A stretch of 64,000 nucleotides of DNA from Aphelenchoides besseyi (taxonomy: Eukaryota > Nematoda > Chromadorea > Rhabditida > Aphelenchoididae). Location: positions 9,238,001 to 9,302,000 of the forward strand of contig JAMPIQ010000002.1 in the NCBI GenBank assembly GCA_024699855.1, given 5' to 3'. This document shows positions 21,024 to 37,460 of the stretch, one piece after another. The notes under the pieces were generated by a model. The model was not told where the DNA came from. It searched no databases and saw nothing but the letters and a program-made list of their open reading frames with translations. Every line of letters begins with the position of its first letter. Position 1 is the first letter of the stretch. Position numbers and translations under genes: made by a program.

Positions 21024-22412
21024 ATGTTGAACTGGGGAGTGATCGGTGAGTTCTAAGTTTCAAAACAAACAAACGACACTTACAGGTGCTGGTAAAATCG
21101 CTTTTGATTTCATTAGGGCCCAGGACAAAACTGAACGTGAACACAAGGCAAGTTGTCGGTGTACTCTAATGGAGTCTGAGAGTTTTTCAGATTGTTGCTG
21201 TTGCCGCTTCATCGAAAGATAGAGCTCAAAAATTGATCGATGAACTCAATATCACTGATGCTAAAGCGTACGGTAATTACGAAGATGTGATCAAAGATCC
21301 AAATGTTCATGTCGTTTATATTGCTCTTCATAACGAAGTTAACTAAAAGTATAAGTAGAGCTACAATGTTCTTTTTTAGGCTCATAACCCGTGGTGCAGA
21401 CGTGCTATTGAAGCCGGAAAACCCGTACTTTGGTGAGCAATCTCGTATGGACATACGATCAAATGATGTGTTTAGTGAGAAACCATTGGCTGTAAACACA
21501 CGAGAAGTTAAAGAAGTGATCGAATTGGCTCAAAAGAAGAAAGTTTTGCTCGTGGAAGCTTTCTGGAGTCGTTGGTTCCCAGCTTTTCAATACATAAAAA
21601 ATATTGTTCAAAGTGGAGAGTTGGGTGAACCGAAAGTTGTTCACAGCGTTTTTGGTTATCCTCATAAGTTGAAATAATGATTGTTTGCGTTACGACTGTA
21701 AAAATGAGCGGAGAGTTAGCAATTTCGAAGAAAAATGTAAAATTTTGGGCATAACCGTTCATTTTTTACCGTCATTGAGCATTTCTGCGGACAATCGTTA
21801 TTTCGATGTTTTACATGAAGACAATTGGCGGTGCGCTGAGCGTGGGGAATCGCCGTTGACGTTGTTCGCACTTTATACCATCATGATAACTCAGTGGGTT
21901 TACGGACGAAAAGCCGAGAAGATCTCTGTTATTGGTGCCAAAGATGAACACAACGTTGATGACTGGGCAACAATTGTTTTGGATTATGGTAATAATCAAC
22001 GGGGTGTTTGTTACTACGACAGTCGAACATTCTTGCCGCAAAATGGGTTCGTAGCATTTGAACGTGGACAAATTCAGGTAGTTCAAGAAAGATAATCAAT
22101 GAATTCGTTTAATTATCATAGCTTCCTGAATACTTCTGGTGTCCCGAGGTGTTAAAACAAATCAACGGTCCAATGTGGTTTGATAACAAGAACCGAAAAG
22201 ATTTGGAGTTCCCACTAAACGATGATCGATTTTACAACTACAACCATTCGTCCGGATTACGCTACGAACAGGACCATATGTTTGATTTGATTAAAGAAGG
22301 CAAAACGGAATCCAACGTTATGAGTCATACCGACAGCCTTCAAGTCATCGAGATGTTAGACGAAGTACGAAAACAATTGAACGTCGTCTTTCCGCATGAT
22401 CAACGCAAATAA
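21024..22412 (+). CDS. Gfo/Idh/MocA oxidoreductase, trans-1,2-dihydrobenzene-1,2-diol dehydrogenase-like
   Basis: NAD(P)-dependent oxidoreductase of the DHDH type. The Rossmann fold shows as MLNWGVIGAGKIAFDF, IVAVAASSKDRAQ and VVYIALHN; the catalytic-lysine motif is VLCEKPLAVN. KAEKISVIGA and the C-terminal RYEQDHMFDLIKEGK follow family order. About seven exons. Intron 21148-21190 begins GC (CACAAG|gcaagt) and ends AG. The segment that normally reads GGGALLDxGxY is here GESPLTLFALY, so the usual active-site Asp is absent; a neighbouring frame reads IGGALSVGN, so a small frameshift is possible. A long intron (about 21675-21779) before this segment is my least certain junction. The substrate may differ from DHDH, or the copy may be inactive. 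Confidence 0.8.
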
Positions 22413-22541
22413 ACGGAAGAACCAAACGATTAGCTAACTAGATTTCATGTTTACATTAGTTTATTATTGTTTACGACAATCCGATTAAAGTAATCAAGAT
22501 TATGCATTGTGTTGGATGAATAGGAAAGAACATCGTTTGTA

Positions 22542-24048
22542 TTAGTAGCCGCTTTCGGTTTGTCGAGGAGGCAAAACCACGGGTTTTTGTTGAAGCAACG
22601 GTTCTTCAGATGACGGTGATTGTGGGGTTTGGCTTTGAACGGGAGTTGCTATCGAAGAAGAAGTTCCGGCCGATGATTGAAGTGGCTCATTTGTTACGGC
22701 GCCGCCAAAGTAGCCGGCATTCGCAGCTGCAACGGGAACATCGGTATTTGAGGCCGACGAGCTTTTTACAGCAGTTTGAGTTGGAGTTTGAGCTTCAAGA
22801 GGAGCACTTGATGATGAGGTTTCGGGTACGGGACTTGAAGAAACGGCTGGAGTTTCAGCAGGTTCTTGGGATTTACTGTTTGAAGCAGGAGAACTTTGGA
22901 CAGCAGGTTGGGCTGAGTAGCCGGCATTTTCATTTGGTGCGGCAGAAGATGATGCAACGCTTGGCGTCTCTGTTTGTGCTGCAGAAGATGATGGAACGCT
23001 TGGAGCTTCAGTACTAGCAACAGGGCTTTGTGGTTCGATTAGCGGACTTGATGAAGACTCGGCTACAGGTTGAGAAACTTTCACAGCTTGTTGATTAGTA
23101 GATTCACTAGAGTAGCCGGCATTTTCAATTGGGGCAGCGCTTGAACTTGCACTGCTGGACACCGGGGAACTCGATGATGTTGTTTCAGGTGCGACACTTG
23201 AAGAAACTGACGGACTTTCAACACTTGCTTGAGATCCACTGCTTGAAACTGAAGGACTTTGAACCGCAGTTTGAATAGCTTCAGGTTGGCTGGCAGGAAC
23301 GCTTGGACTTTCACTGCTAGGTGTCTCTGAAACCGGACCACTTGTAGAAGGACTTATTGTTGCTGGTTGAGAGCCAGCATTCTCGTATGCCGCTGGTGTG
23401 GAACTTGGACTTGCACTGCTGGCCACCGGAGAACTCGATGATGAAGTTGCGGGTACGGATTGAGAGACTTCCGATTTTGCAGAAGAAGTTTCGGGTGCAA
23501 CACTTGAAGAAACTGCCGGAATTTCGACACTTGCTTGAGACTCAGTGCTTGGAACAGAAGGAGTCTGAACAGCAGTCTGACTAGCTTCAGGTTTAGAAGC
23601 AGAAGATCCACTTGAATAATTATTTTCAGCTGGCGTTTGAGATTCACTGCTCGGAGCGGGAGAACTTTGAACAGCAGGTTGGCTGGCAGAAATGCTTGCA
23701 GTTTCGGTGCTTGCAACTGGGCTTTTTGATTCGATCGGAGCACTCGATGACGTCTCGGGTTGAGAAGCTTCTGTTTTAGCGGGAGCAGTTTCAGGAACTG
23801 GACTGTCTACAGCGGATTGACTAGCAGGAAGACCGGGAGGCAAAATCGGTTCGTCTCCTGAAAGCATTTTGGACTAGTGAGTTCATCTTATCATGTATCT
23901 GTCAAAAACATTTCAAATTTACCGTACGAATTGTCTCGTTTTATTCGCACTAAAGCATGAGATCGAATTAAGAGTGAGTTAAAATCAACTTACAAGCAGC
24001 CCCATGAGCACTCGCAAAAACAAAGAAAGCGATCACTAGAACTCGCAT
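22542..24048 (-). CDS. Secreted Ser/Pro/Ala/Glu-rich SGY-family protein (about 465 aa)
   Basis: Three exons: 23994-24048 (signal peptide MRVLVIAFFVFASAHG), 23923-23949 and 22542-23857. The 27-nt exon 2 encodes RIKRDNSY and splices in frame to GDEPILPPG, recreating the KR-DNSYGDEP motif of the 9-kb gene. The rest is a mucin-like tract of Ser, Pro, Ala, Glu, Gln and Thr with recurring short blocks: SQPAVQSSP-like, SSSVAPETSS, and (E)NAGY or NAGS four times. It ends PRQTESGY. Serine density suggests O-glycosylation. The low-complexity body makes several out-of-frame ORFs, which I discount. Paralogues share the signal peptide/KR/motif/SGY plan and exon phase. Confidence 0.82.
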
Positions 24049-24120
24049 TCTTAACTCAAATGCGTCTGCTGTTTTTGTTGACAAACTAGAGTTCTGATGT
24101 CGTTTGCTTGTGAGATTTTG

Positions 24121-24130
24121 CTTTTATATT
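24121..24130 (-). promoter_or_regulatory. TATA box of the 24-kb SGY-family gene
   Basis: AATATAAAAG on the minus strand, about 73 bp upstream of the ATG at 24048; nearly the same as the element before the 7.1-kb paralogue. Confidence 0.6.
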
Positions 24131-24769
24131 GATGGAGGTTTAAATTTTGGGCGGATTAAAGCAAACATCAATTGCGATGGTTGTTACACGAACATACCGG
24201 GTTGTAAAATGGCATTACGACCGAAAAGTTTGTAATCAGCACTGGGTTGGCGAAGTCTTGAGTGTTAAATCGTTCGTTACGCTTTTGAGGGCGTGAGGCA
24301 CAAGACAACATGACCTCGATCATTACCGTCCATGCGCGACAATTTCGATGGCGTGTAACAAACAACATGAAAGTGATTGCAGAAAAAGTCGTCGAGTATG
24401 TTCACCGAAATGTTAGACGGCGGAGGTCGACGCCTCGTTTTCGCAACTTTGAAGTGCAAACCGATTTTTGAAGATCGTTGTAAAAACAAAGACGAGTTCG
24501 ATGTTTTCGTCAAAATCATGATCGAGAAACCGGCTTGACGTGTTAATAATCGGTTTAAATAACAAACATCATCGAGTTATTTCTGCGTTAACTTCAACCC
24601 ATGTGTAAGGATTACGTAACTCTGGTGTGTTTTAGAACCATTGACAACTACTTGTCTAGCGAAGAGGGTGGATATGGGTGGTCGAGGAGTGTAGAAATGT
24701 CTTTCAATTTTCACAATAAGGATACCAATAAATTATTTATTGCTGTTAAGTGATTTGCAACGATTGAAG
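24131..24769. other. Intergenic, no gene supported
   Basis: Between the SGY-family gene and the 3' end of COG7. Minus-strand frames at 24168-24368 and 24277-24519 have no motif or splice context. Confidence 0.4.
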
Positions 24770-27280
24770 TTACGACCGAGTTGCTGCGACACTCGCAAGT
24801 TCATCGGACAAAGCAGTCAAATTGGATGTCGGTTCTAAGCGCAAGTCTTGAAGAGCCTCCATGAGAAACACTAAAACGAATATCAACTTGTTGCGTGCAC
24901 TAAACATACCTGTATCGGCATGAAATTGCTTTGCGACTTTCAATGGTAATTTCGATGCCTCACCAACGTTTTGAACGTAACGTGCCATCAACAACGCAGC
25001 AATTCCACGCAAAATCCACAGATCGCATTCATCTTCTGAACTGCGTCATCAGTCGCATATCAGATTCTTAGACGTACCATTGAATTTTTCTCCGGCCGCA
25101 ACAAAAATCGCCGTTCGAAAGTTGCGATCAGTATTGTACGCAGCAATATTGTTCATGTGATTCAATAGGCCATGACCAACGGCTGTGATGTAATTGTGCG
25201 CTGTAATACTGAAACTTGGCAATGACATCTTCAATATGTCCATGGAGTCTGATGCAGTTGCAGCTTGTTTCTAAATCACTGCGCATTTACTGTGCTGTTC
25301 AGCTGTTTAGCTCACCAGTGCAGTCATTTCCGCAGTCATTGGATCAATCAGCGCGGCTGCCAACTCATTCACTTTCTCTTGAACCACTTTTTTAGCCAAC
25401 TTCTCCAAAACGTTGATGTTTTTGATCAACTCCGGCTCGCGAGTTGCTAAATCAAACGATCAAACAACGAAAAGAACGATGAAATTACCCGTCGAACTTC
25501 GTAGAGATACGTGTGTTTCGTGGATGAACGTATTTGTGTCGGAAATAATATTGACAAGGTAACCGGCCGTACAAATGCACGTCAATTTGTCGTTCATTTC
25601 ATCGAGTGAAGTTGTTCCATTGATTGAACGTCGAGTCGACAAAACTTGAGAATCACGGAACGTCGATTTCAATTGAACCACCGCTTTCTAAAACAACTAT
25701 TTGAAGGTAATCTTTCTAAAACAAACCTCGAAAGATGGAACCACGTATTTAGCAAAGTTCACACCAAAAGTTGACGCCGCTTCGTTGACTGCATTTCGAA
25801 GAGCTGCGTGAACCTCTTCAAGCAAGGGATGAACCCAATCGTGTTTCTGTGTGTTTTTGTTTGCGGTCTAGATTCCCAGTTACGAGAGTGATGTTCGAGT
25901 CACAAACTACCTGAGCAATCTTGTTGATTTTGGTAAACAGCGTGGCTTTCACTTGTTTCGCATAATCATCGCTTATCATTTCGTAGAGATCATCACAGAT
26001 TCTATTCGCAATTAGCAAAACCGACGAGTCACCTTCTGATTTAACGTACTCCAAGAAATCGTGGCGAATCTAAAATGGCCACGATTGCATCGAACAACAA
26101 ACGTCGAACTCACGTTCGCTAGTTCGTGAGCCGCAGCAAACGTATCGGTAGCGTTTTGCATCAGTTTGTTTAGCAGTTCAGAAATCTGATCGTCTTTGCT
26201 TCGAATCCCCTCGTAGCAACTTAAAGCAACAAACTCGGAACCTTTCTCGCCCAACAATTGATCCGCTAATCTGAACGAAAATATATGCACTGAAAACAGA
26301 CGTTAACTCACTTGTAAATTCGTTTCCAAATCGAAAACCACTCGGACAACAAATTCCATAGCGTCAATTCGGATTCATTTCCATTCATGTACGAACAGAT
26401 TTTGTTTTTGATGTATGAGCCAAAGGTTTTCTTGTAATCTGCAAACTAGTGTTGATGGAAATAAAAGGGTTTTTGTTAACCTGCACTTCGGCCAAGAGCA
26501 TCGTACTTTTCGCCCAAACTCGAAAGCTGATTCATATCATTTGTGTCGATTGCAAACGAAATTGCCGAAGAAAACCATCCAAAAAACGAATCTTTTCGAC
26601 TTTCCAGCACTTGTTCTCGTTTATTACACGGCACATACTAAAGTGCATATAAACCGTATAAATAGAGAAACTAACTCACACGAGCAAGGATTTCATTGGC
26701 TTGTTGCAAAATAACCAAGTGGTTATACAAGTCATTTTGTTCGGTTTCGTCCATCATATCAACAACCTGCAGTGTTGCTGCCCACGTATTTTTTGCCTAC
26801 ATAACTACAAATAACGACAATACGAAATCGGACTTACGTTCACAACTTCGATCAATTTGTCCGATCGGCTTTTGGCGGAATCAAACTCGAGAACATCGGT
26901 GGTACCGGCCAGTGAGCCTTCGTTTTGGCGTAACATTTGAATATGAGCTTGAAGTCGCTTATCCAACCGCTGATTCATGTTACCGAGATCCCGAAGTTTT
27001 GTCAATCTAAAGACATAAACGAATAAGAACAGTGAAAGAGATCGTACGCGTTGTTTGAAGCGGTTTCATGACGACCAGTACGAATTCGTATGCTGTAGTC
27101 TTCGATCAGACTCTCAACAGCGTTCTGTGTAATCGTGGGACAGGCACTCAACTCGGGCATATTCAACAACGTCAAACAGTCGCCTTCTCCTGCGCGAATT
27201 TTGTTTCGAATCAACTGAAATCGAAGGTCTAAACGAATGGAACTAAATCCAAGTACCTGAGTTAGCTTGTCTACTTCCAT
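24770..27280 (-). CDS. cogc-7: Conserved oligomeric Golgi complex subunit 7 (COG7)
   Basis: Lobe-B subunit of the COG tether for intra-Golgi retrograde vesicles. About a dozen exons run from ATG 27280 (MEVDKLTQ) to TAA 24770-24772. Matches to COG7 recalled from knowledge: the N-terminal coiled region with KSRSDKLIEVVNAKNTWAA (human KSRMQLAAESLQEADKWS), then LESRKDSFFGWF, and the C-terminal end GIAALLMARYVQNV...FLMEALQDLRLEPTSN aligned to the human end ..DYLINVMDALGLQPS. Several introns use the usual TTTTAG or TTTCAG acceptors. It is divergent from CYFIP (300 bp apart). COG8, another lobe-B subunit, lies 8 kb away. Family identity is by recalled similarity and is weaker in the middle third. 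Confidence 0.75.
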
Positions 27281-27316
27281 TACAAATTAAAATAATATAC
27301 AACGTTAATAACAAAT

Positions 27317-27523
27317 CTACTTATAATAACACCCGTCTATCCATTTAAATCTACATTCCGATTTGCGTTGTGCCACGTACTTGATGAAACCAACCGACGA
27401 CAATTCGCTATCGGCCTTCAAATCGATGGTGAATGTCCGCCGAGAACTTGGCTGCCATTCAATCGTGAACGCTCGGATTTGTGGCCAACGATCTGACTGT
27501 ACGCGATCAACAAATGAAATCAT
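27317..27523 (-). CDS. Possible small conserved protein (68 aa) upstream of COG7
   Basis: Intronless frame from ATG 27523 (MISFVDRVQSDRWPQIRAF...) to a stop 36 bp before the COG7 start, on the same strand. Composition is protein-like (FTIEWQPSSRRTFTIDL, KSECRFKWIDGCYYK), with no signal peptide. The tight spacing would fit an upstream partner in an operon, but I see no trans-splice acceptor in the 36-bp gap. It could also be the common promoter region of COG7 and CYFIP with an accidental frame. Confidence 0.3.
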   Translation of the reverse strand: MISFVDRVQSDRWPQIRAFTIEWQPSSRRTFTIDLKADSELSSVGFIKYVAQRKSECRFKWIDGCYYK

Positions 27524-27582
27524 TGGTTTCTTTTTAATCCGCAAAGAAAAACAGTTTTCCGATCAATCGAATTCTTTTGATC

Positions 27583-32356
<4,774 letters not shown>

Positions 32357-33437
32357 ATGGAAACCTCCTGAACGTTCTTCTTGCCTTGAGTTTAATTACG
32401 CAATTTGAGTTATTTGTACATTTGCACGAAACGTGGTACCTGCTTACTTCTCCAATAAATAACAAGAATTCATACGAATCGCTCAGTCTACGCTTCTTCT
32501 CGTCTGTTGACTCGGTCATTTTTGTTTCAATAATCTCTTCTCCACGGCGAGTGTTAAAATCGCATGTTGACAAAAAGGCGGACTACAAACACCGAGAATA
32601 GGCACAGTAAAGTTCCTTTACTGGAGACGCGTTGAAGAAGTCAGACCCAACGGTTTTTGGCGCCGCCTCCAGGGACATTTTGACGAAATCCTTCTGTTTA
32701 GTGGATAAAGATTTCGGATTTTTCTTTCTTTCCCGACAATAAGTAAGATGAGCCCGGACTGTCTTTTTATGTGTGTTATTGCAACGCATATGTTTCCTCA
32801 TTTCCGACAGTTTGTAGCCCTCGGACCAGAAACGAACTCTGCAGTTGACAGAATTGATTTTCGTTGGTGCAATTGCACTTTGGTTTTTGATTAGCGGTTG
32901 TGTCGTTGTGCGAAGTCTTTCCGATCGTGTTCGATTGTTAGAAAGCCTTTCGCTGCCTTATAATTATTCCTATTGATTTAGAGCACAAAACTTTCAAGTT
33001 CATTAAAACAAAATGAGTATAATTAAGTAGCAAGCTCGGAGATTCGTTTTTCGTCTTTAACGGTAAGTTCAATAACCGGACTTATACCATTGAAATGCCG
33101 ATTAGCTTCGAATGCAAGACAAAATCGTTACAAACTTTGTTGGTTAAAAACGATAAAATTTGATTTCTGGTTTCAGCTCGTCCACTGCCAAACGCGATTG
33201 CGTCGGACTATGCCTTTCGGATGGGACGCAAACCACAGCTTATTGTTGGATCGTTGCGCTTCCGCTCACCGCCTTTGGTGAATAATTTGTCTTTCTTCCA
33301 TGCATCGTTGCCCTCGATTCATCGACATCCAACGTCGAAAAGTTTACATCGACCGGGTCATCGACGAAATTACGACTCACGATCACTGCCAGCACTAATT
33401 CCTATCACTCAGATCGTCAACTTCACTCATACGGGTC
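32357..33437. other. Intergenic, 1.1 kb
   Basis: Between CYFIP and the arrestin gene, both plus strand. A TTTCAG at 33171-33177 could be a spliced-leader or 5'-UTR acceptor for the arrestin gene. Open frames at 33090-33502 do not join the arrestin frame. Confidence 0.4.
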
Positions 33438-34612
33438 ATGAAAATCGAGCATTTCGATTTGGTCCTAATCAAAGACGACGACAAGCCCTATGTTGGTGGT
33501 GAAGAAATGAAGGGACGCAGTTGAGACAAAACATTGATTACGAGCATCTGTTTTAGGGTCACGTTGAAATCGTCATCAATCAACCGGTACAAATCAGTCG
33601 TCTTTCGTTGAGGATTTTCGGTGAAGCTCAGACCGCGTGGATTGACAAACGAGCGGATGCGTCGTACAAAAGTCGAGAGTTTGTTTTAGACGAGTATATG
33701 GATTTGACAAGGTTTAATATCCAATGCATAAACCCGACTATTAACAGTTTGAAATTTAGTGAACTATATATTCATTGCAATGAATCTATGGAGTTCCACG
33801 CTGGTAAACATCGTCTGGAGTTTAAAACGAGAGTAAGAAATGAATCGAGTAATCATTTACATGCTCAGTTTAGTTACCCTTGGACGTTGTTTCTTCGATC
33901 GAACGAGATAACATGGGTTTTGTTCGTTACACGTGTATGGCAATTCTTGACGTCCCCGAAAGTGGTGACACCCAAATGATAGCTGGTATATTGTCGTATT
34001 GTTTCTTAATATAAATAACCATTTAAGAGCGTGAATTCAAAGTGATTTCTTTTTTGAATCTCGACGCTCCGTATCTTCGCGAACCGGCGATAGCAAGTGA
34101 TCAGGTTCAACGGCTGAGCTACTGTTTCCACAGACCTCGCGGCCAAATCAAAGCCGAAGTGATGGTTGCGGAGCTTGGAATCTTGCCGGGCGAAACCGTT
34201 CGGATTCAAATCAATTTCGAAAACACTTTGAAAAAAAGAAGACTGAAGAAGAAAAATCAGAAGTGTGCGCTTATTTCGTTGTGTCAGCAAATCGACTTTC
34301 GTTCTCTTAACACAATGAATTCGGGTGTTGTTGGACAAAAATCGGTGACCATTGCGGTACACAGTCAAGTATGTCTCGAAACTTCAATTTCACTGTTATT
34401 TGTAGGGTACCTGCAAAGCTACGCCCGGCAATGGTCCCGAAACACGGTACGTTGAGTTCGATGTACCCGAACGACTGCCGCCCACAAGTGTCAATCCCAA
34501 TGGTCTTGTGACTTGTAGTTATTTTTTTCGTCTCGACATGCAACATTTCGATGTTATTGTTCCCGTAATCGTTGGCTCGGTGAAATCATTCGGTAGCGAG
34601 GTATTCCATTAA
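33438..34612 (+). CDS. Arrestin-domain protein (ARRDC/ARRD type)
   Basis: Alpha-arrestin, an adaptor for membrane cargo and ubiquitin ligases. Start MKIEHFDLVLIKDD, then YVGGEEMK, GHVEIVINQPVQISRLSLRI, FGEAQTAW, AGKHRLEF, LPLDVVSS, GFVRYTCMAILD (N-arrestin), and REFKVISFLNL, GILPGETVRIQINFEN, GTCKATPGNGPETRYVEFDVP, CSYFFRLDMQHFDVIVPVIVG (C-arrestin). No PPxY motif is visible in the tail. The junction between YVGGEEMK and GHVEI (33513-33556) has a TTTTAG acceptor but no GT or GC donor that keeps the frame; the only GT choice (33491) would delete VGGEEMK. Other introns are canonical. C. elegans has many ARRD paralogues, so no symbol is given. Confidence 0.88.
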
Positions 34613-35113
34613 GAAGTTCGTATTTTTGTGTAAACTACACGCCCAAGTTCTATTCATTGGCTCTAATACGGTTTCATTTGTTGTTTCACGCCTCATTTTT
34701 CTCAATTTGAAAAGATGCATCTACCCGTTTACTTTTGAAAATGTAGTTTTGGTCGTTGTTATTAGGATGTGATCAGTTCATTTAAAAATAAATGTTTAAA
34801 ACAGTTGTAACCAATCAATATGATGGGAATCACGGAAGAAGGTTAAACAACACCAACTAGAACATCGATTACTTCTACAACCGACAAACTTCTAATCGTT
34901 CCACAAATGAGCTTTGTATGTTTAGCAGTAATGTTTCCTAGAGATTTAACTACAATCAACCACTTCCAACCAATCTGAATGGATTTGCAGTGAGTACTGA
35001 AGTATAAAATTGATTGCTTTAAATTTAGTTATCTCAAAGATTTTAATGGTAGAATGCGTAAATTGTGACGTTGCAAGATCTTTATTTTTCGTTTGCAAAT
35101 TCTTAAATTCACG
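34613..35113. other. Intergenic, 500 bp
   Basis: 3' region of the arrestin gene with AATAAA at about 34787, followed by AT-rich sequence upstream of COG8. Nothing coding seen. Confidence 0.5.
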
Positions 35114-37140
35114 ATGTTGGACGATCAGTTGGAGGACCGAATGAAGTCGTTAGGGGCATTGGAAGCATTTCGAGGGCTTAGTCTAAAGGAACTGGGTGAG
35201 TTGTTAGATTTTAGGTTTAGAAACGAGTTCAAATATGTTTAGAGAGTCAGAGAGCGAGTTTGTCGTCAAAGATCACACAACTTAGTAACAAAATCAGTGA
35301 TCTTGCCTTCAACAACTATCGGACTTATGCCAATGCCGGTCGAACAGCGGAACATTGTATTGAAATGGTCAGTATCTTTGTTCACTTTTATTTGCTTTTC
35401 TTCAGTTTTCGAGTATCAACGATGAGATGAATGACGTAAAACGCCAGTTTCCGAATCTACTCGAAGACATCGAACAATTCGATAGTCTTTCGTACAATAT
35501 GTTTCGCGAGTTTATGCGTTTGGACGATGCAAGTTCAGATTCCTCGCCGATTTGGGAGATTTTAAATCTGAATAAAGTGATGGATAGTTGTATTCGAGGT
35601 GGCTACTATGATTCGGCATACGCGTTAACAACTTTTGCGTTGGCTGTACAGCAAAGCAAACTCGGAGAGAATTCGATAATTAAGGTAAACGATTATTGTC
35701 TTCTATTTTATAATTGTACTGTAGAGCGTTTTGAATACACTTATCGAAGCACGTCATGGCCTCTTAGACGTTCTCTTCAACAAGTTTGCGGGACCTATCG
35801 ATTTGGCCAAAAGTATTCAAGTGGTGAACAACATTCGCAAAATCCCGTATATCTCCAATACCCAATTGCGAGTCTCATTGTTACAATATCGAGATATTTA
35901 TCTCGAAAAGAACATTATGGCACTTATGGTAAACTCTATTCTTTGTTAATGCTATAGATTATTATAGGCCGAGCCTGATTATGGTGCCAAGATAATTGAT
36001 GCATATCGAGATTGCATGTACGATACGATTGTTTTGTATTTGGCTGTGTTTCCTGATCGAGACTTTCAAAAACGCGTATGTTAGTCCTCGAATAAGATTT
36101 ATTCTCTTCAAAGAACATATCCGAGGATCAATTGTGGGAACGATGGACTAGTGGTTCGCAAAACTATCTTCTGCAATCGTGGGCTCATCGTAACTTGGAC
36201 GTGATGTTTGAGCGAATTCGTTCCTCCGAACAACGTTCACCGTTGGACTTGGAAACAGTGAGTGGCAAATTGATGAGTTTCGCTTACTCTTTTGGTCGTA
36301 TGGGGATGGATTTTCGACCGTTGATTATTCACGAAATTACACAAATCACAATCGAAACGTTTTCACGTCGAATTGCGATAATAACCGAAGCGTCAGTCTT
36401 ACACTTTTGCGCTATCACATCTTTCATTTTTAGATTCATCGGACAGAAGCAAATAAACTTGCTGGATGACGACATTTTCGAGAATTCAAAAAGTGAAATC
36501 GAACGAAAATCTCGAGTTGAAGAGGCATCGGTACTGACGGCTCCGATTGAAATGTGTGTTTGGGACGATCTATGTGTCTATGGCAATGGGGTAGTCGACG
36601 CTTTGAACGACCTCCGCCACTTCGTATCACCAGTATTTGTAAGTGAATTAGTTGCTTTCGAAGATTTTAGCAAAGCGCTTGTAGACAAACGAAATCTTCA
36701 TTTTACTCAAGTCTTCGATCGACGCCATTATGGATTGGATTAGTCGATTCAATGACGAAAATGAGAAAGAAGTACCCAAACGAGCAACAATTCTTCTTAC
36801 GCGTTTCTTCTTACCGTTCATGAATCGCTGTTTTCATAGCGTTTTTGCTTATGATCGTACCTTCAAACCCTTTCTCAAAACATCAATTTCGTACGAGAAT
36901 TATGTAAGAGAAATGCTTTTGTTTCAATCTTACTGCTATGTTCAGATACATTACTACAACTTTTTGCCGCCGGAATGTCGAACAGAAGAACGTACGCTAA
37001 ACGACGCTAACGGTCCGACAAAAGTCAACGATGAACAAGAAGAGAAACCACAGCAGTCGTCAGCCGAAGTACCAACAGAAGAAAATGAAGTAGTGACTTC
37101 GAAAGAACTCGACGCTTCGGTTGTACCATCCGACGATTAA
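35114..37140 (+). CDS. cogc-8: Conserved oligomeric Golgi complex subunit 8 (COG8, Dor1 family)
   Basis: Lobe-B subunit of the COG vesicle tether. ATG 35114 gives MLDDQLEDRMKSLGALEAF, then coiled N-terminal helices (LESQRASLSSKITQL...). The Dor1 signature is LNKVMDSCIRGGYYDSAYAL (human LMDTCVRNGYYDEALEL). It continues ISNTQLRVSLLQYRDIYL, DTIVLYLAVFP and FAYSFGRMGMDFRPLI, all typical. About nine exons. The last part ends with a charged low-complexity tail (EEKPQQSSAEVPTEEN...). The intron at about 36641-36713 could use either of two acceptors (TTTTAG at 36664-36669 or TCAAG at 36709-36713); the second keeps the frame into IDAIMDWI. Same strand as the flanking genes, 0.3 kb before the RBM5-like gene. 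Confidence 0.85.
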
Positions 37141-37460
37141 TATTCGTGTTAAGTAATTTTAAATGAAAGCTTGAGAGAAATAAATTATTACAAGAACTTG
37201 TACTAAAGCTCAGTGTATGGTAAGAAAAGATACTATTTTCGATTTAACTTCTTCCACGGGAATTCTTTTGTTGCAACGTGTAAATCGACATCAAAGTTTT
37301 CGGGCCTCGTTTGTGAGAACCTTCCACGAAAATCGATTGTCATGAGCGTTTTTGGGCGCGTGTTTCGACAAAGTTTCTGGGGCTTTTGCTCTTCGGTCGT
37401 CGCGTTTGCTGCTTCATTTACCACTTGCTAAGCGGTTCACAATCGGTGGTTTTATCCGAA

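Noticed and set aside
22610..23743. Several long frames overlapping the 24-kb SGY-family gene
   Set aside because: Shadows of the low-complexity Ser/Pro/Ala repeat in other frames.
33221..33502. 93-codon frame across the arrestin first exon
   Set aside because: It is the wrong frame; the arrestin frame starting at 33438 matches the family.
36436..36630. Minus-strand frame inside COG8
   Set aside because: Antisense shadow of a well-supported exon.
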